In this document: positions 1 through 5,408 of the stretch, piece after piece
How positions within the stretch are numbered: position 1 is the stretch's first letter
Layout of the letters: the number at the start of each line of letters is the position of its first letter
Assembly (NCBI GenBank): GCA_030146745.1
Contig: JASLBD010000126.1
Coordinates: 1 to 8,263 of the forward strand
Origin: Allosphingosinicella sp.
GTDB taxonomy: Bacteria; Pseudomonadota; Alphaproteobacteria; Sphingomonadales; Sphingomonadaceae
DNA: 8,263 bases
Direction: 5' to 3'
Position numbers and translations under genes: made by a program
The notes under the pieces: model-generated
Told to the model about the DNA's origin: nothing
Database searches by the model: none
The model's input: the letters and a program-made list of their open reading frames with translations, nothing else

Positions 1-500
1 ACGGCGACGCCCTCGTAATCGTGATAGGCGATTTCGTCGCGGATCAGCATCGCCGTCTGGGTGAGCGGCAGCAGCCCCTCATTATGGGCCGAGACGGCCT
101 GGCCGTGGGGCGTGTGAAGGTGGATGACCGCCTGGGCGTCCTCGCGGGCCATGTGGATCGCCGAATGGATGGTGAAGCCGGCCGCATTGGTCATGAACGG
201 CGTGTCGCCGACCGGATTGCCGTCCATGCCCACCTTGACCAAGCTCGAGGCGGTCACCTCCTCGAACATCAATTGGTACGGGTTGAGCAGGAAATGATGC
301 TCCGGCCCCGGCACCCGGGCGGAAAGATGGGTGAAGATGAGGTCGTCCCAGCCGTAATGCGCGACCAGCCGGTAGGCGGCGGCGAGATCGACGCGGATCT
401 TCCATTCCTCCGCGCTCACCTTGTCCTTGATCGGCGGGATATCGAGCGCCGCCAGCGGCGCCGAATCCGCCATGTTCGCCATTGCTTCGACTCTGCCCAT
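1..500 (-). CDS. Class II aldolase/adducin family protein (3' end cut by window edge)
   Basis: The visible 166 residues belong to the class II aldolase/adducin family, zinc-dependent cytosolic enzymes that act on small sugar phosphates or related hydroxy-carbonyl compounds. The translation, which I read directly from the minus strand, has 'FTHLSARVPG' (56-65), 'NPYQLMFEEVTASSLVKV' (73-90, with the candidate catalytic acid at E80/E81) and the zinc-binding pair H127-x-H129 in 'VIHLHTPHG'. The third zinc histidine would lie beyond the edge. Family members are about 250 residues, so roughly 90 are missing. The ATG at 500-498 is chosen because AGGAGA (514-509) sits 8 bases upstream; ATGs at residues 7 and 10 lack such a site. 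The maiA stop overlaps this ribosome binding site, so the two genes are probably one transcript. The substrate cannot be told from sequence; members next to aromatic or amino-acid catabolism genes are often unassigned. The family call is firm, the function is open. Confidence 0.9.
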   Translation of the reverse strand, partial: MGRVEAMANMADSAPLAALDIPPIKDKVSAEEWKIRVDLAAAYRLVAHYGWDDLIFTHLSARVPGPEHHFLLNPYQLMFEEVTASSLVKVGMDGNPVGDTPFMTNAAGFTIHSAIHMAREDAQAVIHLHTPHGQAVSAHNEGLLPLTQTAMLIRDEIAYHDYEGVA

Positions 501-508
501 CCTTCCGT

Positions 509-514
509 TCTCCT
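509..514 (-). promoter_or_regulatory. Ribosome binding site of the aldolase gene, overlapping the maiA stop
   Basis: On the minus strand AGGAGA lies 8 bases before the aldolase ATG, and its first bases are part of the maiA stop codon TAG (515-513). Ribosomes finishing maiA therefore clear or occupy the next initiation site, which suggests translational coupling. Confidence 0.7.
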
Positions 515-1154
515 AGCCGCAAGGTCCTATAGCGTCCGGATGCGCGGCCGCGAAGGCTTCGAGGCGGTTCGCCTCGGCATCGGCCCGCGCCAGGGTCGGA
601 TAATCGTCCAGCGGCACCTCGAACCGGCGCGCGTTGAACAGCTGCGGCACGAGGCAGATGTCGGCCAGGGTCGGCGCATCGCCGAACAGGAAGCGCCCGG
701 CGCGCGGCGCCGCCATCGCCTCCAGCGCTCCGAGCCCCTCGCTCACCCAATGGCAATACCAGGCGTCGCGGGCCTCCTGCGGCTGGCCGAGCGGGCCGGA
801 CAGATATTTTAGGACCCGCAGGTTGTTGAGCGGATGGACGTCGCAGGCGACGGCCAGGGCCAGCGCCCGGACGTGGGCGGCGTCGCCGGGATCGGCGGGC
901 ACGAGCGGCGGCTCGGGACGGGTCGAGTCGAGATAGTCGACGATCGCGAGGCTCTGGACAAGGGTGCGGCCGTCGATCTCGAGCGCCGGTACCAGAGCTT
1001 GCGGGTTGATCGTCCGATAGCCCGCTTCCTTCTGCGCGCCTTCGAGCAGGTTGAGCGGCACGCTTTCGTAATCCACCCCCTTGAGGTTGAGCGCGATCCG
1101 CACCCGATAGCTCGCCGAGGAGCGGAAATAGTCGAACAGGCGCGGCTTCGTCAT
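513..1154 (-). CDS. maiA: Maleylacetoacetate isomerase / zeta-class glutathione S-transferase
   Basis: A 213-residue cytosolic protein that by family would use glutathione as cofactor to isomerise maleylacetoacetate to fumarylacetoacetate in tyrosine/homogentisate breakdown. Some zeta-class relatives act on maleylpyruvate or haloacids instead. The N-terminal thioredoxin-fold domain carries the zeta signature 'SSASYRVRIALNLKG' (12-26); the usual SSCS cysteine is Ala14, a variant common in bacteria. 'NPQALVPAL' (50-58) and Q67-S68 match glutathione-binding positions. The helical C-terminal domain contains 'ADICLVPQLFNARRF'. The start at ATG 1154 gives the usual 'MTKPRLFDYFRSSAS' beginning. A GTG three codons upstream (1163) is possible, and neither start has a strong ribosome binding site. 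The reading frame stays open far upstream, antisense to trpS, but that is not coding. The gene lies upstream of the class II aldolase with only 12 bases between them and is divergent from trpS. No homogentisate dioxygenase or fumarylacetoacetase gene is in view, so the exact substrate is inferred. Confidence 0.92.
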   Translation of the reverse strand: MTKPRLFDYFRSSASYRVRIALNLKGVDYESVPLNLLEGAQKEAGYRTINPQALVPALEIDGRTLVQSLAIVDYLDSTRPEPPLVPADPGDAAHVRALALAVACDVHPLNNLRVLKYLSGPLGQPQEARDAWYCHWVSEGLGALEAMAAPRAGRFLFGDAPTLADICLVPQLFNARRFEVPLDDYPTLARADAEANRLEAFAAAHPDAIGPCG

Positions 1155-1259
1155 GGCCTGCACGCTAGCCCCGCCAGCCGCGCCGTCAATCATCCCTAAG
1201 CTTGCGCTCGCCCCGCCCGCCCGGTTACGGCGCAGGCCTCGACATCGGGAGCGTGCGAC

Positions 1260-2261
1260 TTGGCTCAGGCGAAAGCGAAAAGGACGGTCTTTTCCGGCAT
1301 CCAGCCGACCGGCGGGCTGCACCTGGGCAATTATATCGGCGCCGTCTCCCTTTGGGTGCGCGAGCAGGACAGGCACGACAACATCTTCTGCATAGTCGAC
1401 CTTCACGCCCTGACCATCCCCGAGGCGATCGAGGCGGCGCGGCTCAGGTCCAACTGCCTCGACGTGGCGGCCCTCTATCTCGCGTGCGGGATCGATCCGG
1501 AGAAGTCGCTGGTCTTCATCCAGTCGCAGGTCCGCCAGCACGCGGAGCTCGCCTGGATCCTCAACTGCGTGACGCCGATGGGCTGGATGAACCGGATGAC
1601 CCAGTTCAAGTCCAAATCGGGAGGCGCGGACAGCGTCGGGGTCGGCCTCTATTCCTATCCGATCCTCCAGGCCGCCGACATCCTCCTCTACCATACCGAC
1701 CTCGTTCCCGTCGGCGAGGACCAGCGCCAGCATATCGAGATCACCCAGGATATCGCCCAGCGCTTCGGCCACCTGTTCGGCTACGAGTTCACCCGGCCCG
1801 AGATCATGGTCCAGAAGGTCGGCGCCCGGATCATGGGCCTCGACGATCCGGAGGCGAAGATGTCGAAGAGCGCCGACAGGCCCGGCCACGCCATCGGCCT
1901 GCTCGACCCGCCCAAGGCGATCCTCAAGAAGCTCAAATCGGCCAAGACGGACTCGCGAACCGCGGTCGACGCCTCGGACCTGTCGCCCGGGGTGAGGAAC
2001 CTCGTCACCATCTACCACGCCTTCGCCGGCGGCAGCTGGGAGGAGGCACTGAAGCGCTTCGACGGACAGGGCTACGGCAACCTCAAGACCGGGGTCGCCG
2101 AAGCGGTGATCGCCGGCCTCGAGCCGATCCAGGCCCGCTTCGCCGAGATACGCGGCGACGAGGCCGGGCTCGTCGCCTTCCTCCGCCGCTCGGGCGAGGC
2201 CGCGGCCGAGCGGGCCGAGGCGACGATGAAGGACGTCCGCCAGGCGGTTGGCACCTGGTGA
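1260..2261 (+). CDS. trpS: Tryptophan--tRNA ligase
   Basis: A 333-residue class I aminoacyl-tRNA synthetase that charges tRNA-Trp with tryptophan using ATP in the cytosol, and is essential in most bacteria. The HIGH-type ATP site is 'PTGGLHLGNYIGA' (16-28). The second ATP motif is an exact KMSKS at residues 200-204. 'LYSYPILQAADILLY' and 'VPVGEDQRQHIE' are typical TrpRS tryptophan-pocket and dimer-core segments. The length matches bacterial TrpRS (about 330-350), and nothing is missing. The start is the TTG at 1260: GGGAG (1247-1251) precedes it by 8 bases, and the protein then begins 'MAQAKAKRTVFSGIQPTG', close to family starts. The nearby GTG at 1253 is out of frame. The gene is divergent from maiA across 105 bases in which I could not identify a convincing -35/-10 pair. 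A paired inverted repeat follows it before pncB, so trpS is probably transcribed on its own or only partly with pncB. Confidence 0.97.
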   Translation: MAQAKAKRTVFSGIQPTGGLHLGNYIGAVSLWVREQDRHDNIFCIVDLHALTIPEAIEAARLRSNCLDVAALYLACGIDPEKSLVFIQSQVRQHAELAWILNCVTPMGWMNRMTQFKSKSGGADSVGVGLYSYPILQAADILLYHTDLVPVGEDQRQHIEITQDIAQRFGHLFGYEFTRPEIMVQKVGARIMGLDDPEAKMSKSADRPGHAIGLLDPPKAILKKLKSAKTDSRTAVDASDLSPGVRNLVTIYHAFAGGSWEEALKRFDGQGYGNLKTGVAEAVIAGLEPIQARFAEIRGDEAGLVAFLRRSGEAAAERAEATMKDVRQAVGTW

Positions 2262-2318
2262 GGTTCCGCCTGCGACCTCTATCTCGCCCGAAGCGTGTCG
2301 ATAGCAGCCTATTCGGCT

Positions 2319-2408
2319 CGTCATGCCGGACTTGAACCGGCATCCACCTGCCTTTCTCGTGCTCCCGGGCGCGAAGAAGGTGGATCCCGGATCAAGTCCG
2401 GGATGACG
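2319..2408. repeat. Paired palindromic intergenic repeat (element 1)
   Basis: Two 31-base arms (2319-2349 and 2378-2408) are inverted copies differing at only 3 positions, separated by 28 bases. Each arm also folds on itself. The left arm has a 7-bp stem ATGCCGG/CCGGCAT around ACTTGAA (2323-2343). The right arm has a perfect 8-bp stem ATCCCGGA/TCCGGGAT around TCAAG (2384-2404). Two of the three differences are a compensating G-C to C-G swap within the stem. It lies 57 bases after trpS and 36 before pncB, so it could end or attenuate trpS transcription or stabilise 3' ends. There is no T-run, so intrinsic termination is uncertain. It resembles the REP-like elements scattered in sphingomonad genomes (recalled, not searched). 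Confidence 0.85.
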
Positions 2409-2444
2409 GTTCAAACTCGACGCTCAACGCTCTAGGCGACGGCC

Positions 2445-3797
2445 ATGGATTTCGCCACCCGCGCCTGGAACCACAGCTTCCCTTTCGATCCGATCGTGAG
2501 GTCGCTGCTCGACACCGATTTCTACAAGCTGCTGATGCAGCAGTTCATCTGGGAGCATTATCCCAACGAGCGCGTGACCTGGCGCATGACCAATCGCACG
2601 AAATCGGTCAGGCTGGCCGAGGAGATCGAGCTCGGCGCGGTGCGCGAGCAGCTCGACCATGCCCGGAGCCTGCGCTTCACGCCGACCGAGATCGTCTACC
2701 TGCGCGGCCAGAGCTTCTACGGCCAGACCGGTATCTTCAAGCCCGGCTATCTCGACACGCTGCGCGCCTTCAAGCTGCCCGATTACGAGCTGTCGCGGAC
2801 CGGGGACGGCCAGATCGAGCTTGTCTTCGACGGCCATTGGTGGGAGACGACGCTGTGGGAGATATATGCTCTCGCCATCGTCAACGAGCTGCGCTCGCGG
2901 GCGCTTCTCAAGGCGATGTCGAGGGGCCAGCTCGACATCCTCTACGCCCGGGCCAAGGTGAAGCTCTACGCCAAGCTCGAGCGGCTGAAGGCGCTCGACG
3001 GCCTCAACCTGTCGGATTTCGGCACCCGCCGCCGCCACGGCTTCCTGTGGCAGGAGCATTGCATCCTCACCGCGCGGGAGCTGCTCGGCGAGGGCTTCAC
3101 CGGCACCTCGAACGTCTTCCTGGCGATGAAGCACGGCCTCGAGGCCAAGGGCACCAACGCGCACGAGCTTCCGATGGTCTTCGCCGCCCTCGCCCGCCAG
3201 CGTTTCCCCGGCGACGAGGAGGCCCTGCGCCAGTCGCAATACAAGGTGCTCCAGCAATGGCAGAACCAGTATAGCGGCAACCTGCTCGTCTTCCTCCCCG
3301 ACACCTACGGAACCACCCAGTTCCTCAAGGGAGCGCCGCAATGGGTCGGCTACTGGACCGGCGCACGGCCCGATTCGAAGGAGCCCATTGCGGCGGGGGA
3401 GGAGCTGCTCGCCTTCTGGGACCGGGTCGGAGCGATGCCGGAAACGGTGGCCGCGAAGAAGCTGATCATCTTCGCCGACGGTCTCGACGTGGCTCTGCCC
3501 GGCGCCGAGCCGAACGGCGCCGACATACCGGCGATCCAGCGCCATTTCGCCGGCCGGGTCCAGGCCGGCTTCGGCTGGGGAACCAATTTCACCAACGACT
3601 TCATCGGCTGCCACCCGGAAGGGGCGGAGCGGATGAAGCCGCTCTCCCTCGTCTGCAAGGTGGCGGCGGTGAACGGCGATCCGGCGGTGAAGCTCAGCGA
3701 CAATTTCGGGAAGGCGACCGGGCCTGCCGCAGAGGTCGCCGCCTACCGCGCCGTGTTTGGCAGCGAAGGCATTGCCGACGCGCCGGTGAAGGTTTGA
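2445..3797 (+). CDS. pncB: Nicotinate phosphoribosyltransferase
   Basis: A 450-residue cytosolic enzyme of the Preiss-Handler NAD salvage route: nicotinate plus PRPP (with ATP hydrolysis) gives nicotinate mononucleotide and pyrophosphate. Family landmarks are all present: 'SLLDTDFYKLLMQQ' near the N-terminus (20-33), 'GTRRRHGFLWQ', 'FTGTSNV', then 'GTNAHELPM' with H240. H240 matches the histidine phosphorylated during the reaction in enterobacterial PncB (about residue 219 there). 'FLPDTYGTTQF' (from 283), 'IIFADGLD' (343-348 for FADGLD), 'FGWGTNFTNDF' (from 376) and 'PLSLVCKV' follow. It is longer than the roughly 400-residue enterobacterial enzyme, with a short N-terminal extension and internal insertions, as is usual in alphaproteobacteria. 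The ATG at 2445 has only a weak upstream AGGCGA (2434-2439). pncA follows after 10 bases and codes for the preceding step of the same pathway. A related enzyme, nicotinamide phosphoribosyltransferase, is less likely given the partner gene. Confidence 0.97.
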   Translation: MDFATRAWNHSFPFDPIVRSLLDTDFYKLLMQQFIWEHYPNERVTWRMTNRTKSVRLAEEIELGAVREQLDHARSLRFTPTEIVYLRGQSFYGQTGIFKPGYLDTLRAFKLPDYELSRTGDGQIELVFDGHWWETTLWEIYALAIVNELRSRALLKAMSRGQLDILYARAKVKLYAKLERLKALDGLNLSDFGTRRRHGFLWQEHCILTARELLGEGFTGTSNVFLAMKHGLEAKGTNAHELPMVFAALARQRFPGDEEALRQSQYKVLQQWQNQYSGNLLVFLPDTYGTTQFLKGAPQWVGYWTGARPDSKEPIAAGEELLAFWDRVGAMPETVAAKKLIIFADGLDVALPGAEPNGADIPAIQRHFAGRVQAGFGWGTNFTNDFIGCHPEGAERMKPLSLVCKVAAVNGDPAVKLSDNFGKATGPAAEVAAYRAVFGSEGIADAPVKV

Positions 3798-3802
3798 GGA
3801 GG
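3796..3802 (+). promoter_or_regulatory. Strong ribosome binding site deciding the GTG start of pncA
   Basis: GAGGAGG lies 5 bases before GTG 3808 and shares bases with the pncB stop codon. It is the best ribosome binding site in the window and supports both the GTG start and coupling of pncA to pncB. Confidence 0.8.
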
Positions 3803-3807
3803 ACAAA

Positions 3808-4446
3808 GTGAACGGCTTCGAAGCGCAGGCGGGCGACGCCCTGATCATCGTCGATCCCCAGATGGACTTCTGCCCCGGCGGCGCCCTCGCCGTCGCCGGC
3901 GGCGACGAGATCATGGCCGGAATCGCGCAGCTCGCCTCGCGCTTCGAGCTGGTGGTGGTGACCCAGGACTGGCATCCCAAGGGCCACGCCTCCTTCGCCA
4001 GCAGCCATGAAGGCGCGGCGCCGTTCGGGACGACCCGGATGCCTTACGGCGAGCAGGTGCTGTGGCCGGACCATTGCGTCCAGGGCACCGCGGGGGCGGA
4101 TTTCCACCCGGCGCTGGCGCCCGCTGTGGAGCGGGCCCATCTGATCCTTCGCAAGGGCTTCCATCCCGGCGTGGATTCCTATTCCGCTTTCTACGAGAAC
4201 GACCGGACCACCCGCACCGGCCTGGCCGGCTATCTTCGCGACAAGGGGGTCAGGCGCTGCGTCCTGGTCGGCCTCGCCTACGATTTCTGCGTCGCTTATT
4301 CCGCCGTCGACGCGGTCCGCGAGGGCTTCGGGGCAACCGTCCTCAAGGACCTCACCCGAGCCATCGCCATGCCCGGGGCGGCCGGAGGGACCACCGTCGA
4401 CGAAGCCGAGGCCGGGTTCCGCGAGGTCGGGGTTACGGTCGCCTAG
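3808..4446 (+). CDS. pncA: Nicotinamidase (bifunctional nicotinamidase/pyrazinamidase type)
   Basis: A 212-residue isochorismatase-fold amidase that hydrolyses nicotinamide to nicotinate and ammonia, supplying PncB. The catalytic triad is complete: D16 in 'IIVDPQMDFCPGGALAV', K116 in 'LILRKGFHPGVDSYSAF', and C161 in 'LVGLAYDFCVAYSAVDA'. Metal ligands D54 and H56 ('VTQDWHPKGHASFA'), H60 and H89 ('WPDHCVQGT') line up with those of mycobacterial PncA. Length and order match the family, with no truncation. It begins at GTG 3808, preceded 5 bases earlier by a strong GAGGAGG (3796-3802) that overlaps the pncB stop codon TGA (3795-3797), so translation is probably coupled to pncB. By family knowledge such enzymes also activate the drug pyrazinamide. 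The 3' end faces a convergent operon, with a palindromic repeat between them. Confidence 0.97.
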   Translation: MNGFEAQAGDALIIVDPQMDFCPGGALAVAGGDEIMAGIAQLASRFELVVVTQDWHPKGHASFASSHEGAAPFGTTRMPYGEQVLWPDHCVQGTAGADFHPALAPAVERAHLILRKGFHPGVDSYSAFYENDRTTRTGLAGYLRDKGVRRCVLVGLAYDFCVAYSAVDAVREGFGATVLKDLTRAIAMPGAAGGTTVDEAEAGFREVGVTVA

Positions 4447-4462
4447 AGCCTTGGCGCCGGAT

Positions 4463-4550
4463 CGTCATCCCGGACTTGATCCGGGTTCCATCTTCTTCGA
4501 GGTTTGCGAGCTAGGAGAAGGGTGGATGCCGGATCAAGTCGGGCATGACG
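4463..4550. repeat. Paired palindromic intergenic repeat (element 2)
   Basis: A second copy of the element found after trpS. The left arm from 4463 has a CCCGGA/TCCGGG stem around CTTGA. The right arm ending at 4550 has ATGCCGGA/TCGGGCAT around TCAAG (4526-4546) with one mismatch. The arms are imperfect inverted copies, beginning CGTCAT and ending ATGACG. It lies in the 135-base gap between the convergent genes pncA and DUF2171, where it could serve as a bidirectional transcript end. No T-tract is present. Confidence 0.83.
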
Positions 4551-4581
4551 AGAAGCGTAACCACCCCGGCCTTCAGTCGCT

Positions 4582-4830
4582 TCAATCGTCCTGTTCTTCC
4601 TCGAACTGGACCGCGACGTCGGCGTTGGCGGAGAGCCGGACCTGGTCCCCCTCGACCGTCGCGACGAGGCCGAGCGGGATATAATGATGGTGGCCTTCGT
4701 GCGAGCCCTGGCCGCTGTCGGCCTTGGTCAGCTTGATCCGGCGGCCATCCACTTTGTCGACGGTCCCGACATGGACCCCGTCGGCGCCGATAACTTCCAT
4801 ATGTTCTCTTATCGCGTCGGTTCCGCTCAT
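4582..4830 (-). CDS. DUF2171 domain protein
   Basis: An 82-residue soluble protein that is essentially one DUF2171 domain, a small PRC-barrel-like beta fold of unknown function common in alphaproteobacteria and some other bacteria. Recognised by 'IREHMEVIGADGVHVGTVD' (7-25), 'GRRIKLTK' and the 'HHHYIPL' segment before an acidic tail ending 'QFEEEQDD'. A short His-rich stretch, SHEGHHH (43-49), could bind metal, but that is speculation. No signal peptide or membrane segment. The ATG at 4830 overlaps the stop of the FMN reductase gene in ATGA (4830-4827). A good AAGGAG (4842-4837) lies 6 bases upstream, inside the FMN reductase coding end. It is the last gene of the three-gene flavoprotein operon. 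Family relatives are often annotated as stress-associated, but no reaction is known. Confidence 0.88.
   Translation of the reverse strand: MSGTDAIREHMEVIGADGVHVGTVDKVDGRRIKLTKADSGQGSHEGHHHYIPLGLVATVEGDQVRLSANADVAVQFEEEQDD
4827..4830 (-). other. ATGA stop/start overlap between FMN reductase and DUF2171 genes
   Basis: The DUF2171 ATG (4830-4828) overlaps the FMN reductase TGA (4829-4827). Unlike the upstream junction, this one also has its own AAGGAG site 6 bases before the start. Confidence 0.85.
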
Positions 4831-5408
4831 GGCAGGCTCCTTTCTTCAGGGGTGGGAACGAAGCGCCGCACCCAGGCGGCGAAGGCGTCGAGGTAGCGGA
4901 CCAGGTATCGGCCGGTGGCGGCGTCCGTGAGTCTGCCTTCCGGGTCGAACTTCTCGTGCGCCTTGAAGACGAGCAATTCGGGCTGGGCCATGCAGAAGCT
5001 GTTGGTGAACTCGAACGCCTGGCGAAGCTGGCTCTGGCCGCGGGCGGAGCCGGTGATCCCGGGCGAGGCGCCGATTATGCCGACCGGCTTGCCCCCGAGC
5101 GGCGCGGCGCCGGGCGGGCGCGAGGCCCAGTCGACCGCATTCTTCATCACCGCCGGCACGCCGTGATTATATTCCGGGGTCGCCATCAGGACGCCGTCGG
5201 CGGCGGCGATCGCCCGCTTCAGCCGCCCGACCGCCTCGGGGTCGCCCTCGGCCTCGACGTCGCCATTGTAGAGCGGGACCTCGGCCAGGTCGAAAATCTC
5301 GATCCGCATCCCCTCCGGAGTGAGATCGGCGGCCGCCCGAAGCAGGGCGCGGTTGTAGGAGCCGCGGCGAAGGCTTCCGGCGAAGGCGAGGATCGAAAGG
5401 CTGCTCAT
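4827..5408 (-). CDS. NADPH-dependent FMN reductase family protein
   Basis: A 193-residue flavodoxin-fold protein of the NADPH-dependent FMN reductase family (relatives include ChrR, YieF and azoreductase-like quinone reductases). It probably binds FMN and uses NAD(P)H to reduce quinones, azo dyes or metal ions in the cytosol. The FMN phosphate loop is 'AGSLRRGSYNRALLRAA' (10-26). The second FMN site is 'ATPEYNHGVPAVMKNAVDWAS' (75-95, PEYN at 77-80), and 'GIIGASPG' follows. All core elements and the usual length are present. The ATG at 5408 is chosen because it overlaps the stop of the upstream flavoprotein gene as ATGA (5408-5405) and gives the typical 'MSSLSILAFAGSLR' start. The frame is open for 112 more codons upstream, but these overlap the flavoprotein gene and look non-coding. 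No clear ribosome binding site precedes it, so it probably relies on ribosomes arriving from the upstream gene. Substrate unknown. Confidence 0.94.
   Translation of the reverse strand: MSSLSILAFAGSLRRGSYNRALLRAAADLTPEGMRIEIFDLAEVPLYNGDVEAEGDPEAVGRLKRAIAAADGVLMATPEYNHGVPAVMKNAVDWASRPPGAAPLGGKPVGIIGASPGITGSARGQSQLRQAFEFTNSFCMAQPELLVFKAHEKFDPEGRLTDAATGRYLVRYLDAFAAWVRRFVPTPEERSLP
5405..5408 (-). other. ATGA stop/start overlap between flavoprotein and FMN reductase genes
   Basis: On the minus strand the FMN reductase ATG (5408-5406) and the flavoprotein TGA (5407-5405) share bases. No clear ribosome binding site precedes the downstream gene, which points to termination-reinitiation. Confidence 0.85.

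Noticed and set aside
1155..1259. Possible divergent promoters between maiA and trpS.
   Set aside because: TTGCGC at 1202 followed 17 bases later by TTACGG was considered, but the -10 match is poor. Nothing else resembled an alphaproteobacterial promoter.
1155..2414. A 420-codon minus-strand extension upstream of maiA that could look like a fusion protein.
   Set aside because: It is antisense to trpS and its first residues come from the intergenic palindrome. MaiA proteins normally begin at the 'MTKPRLFDYFRSSAS' point.
2262..2444. A small gene or riboswitch upstream of pncB.
   Set aside because: No frame with a credible start and ribosome binding site exists, and the structure present is explained by the palindromic repeat pair.
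2424..3980. A 518-codon minus-strand open frame opposite pncB.
   Set aside because: It lies opposite a textbook PncB with all motifs, has no recognisable domain and no sensible start, and is a by-product of GC-rich third positions.
2319..4550. CRISPR array or insertion-sequence ends made of the similar palindromes.
   Set aside because: The copies are about 2 kb apart, are not tandem with spacers, have no transposase between them, and flank ordinary housekeeping genes.
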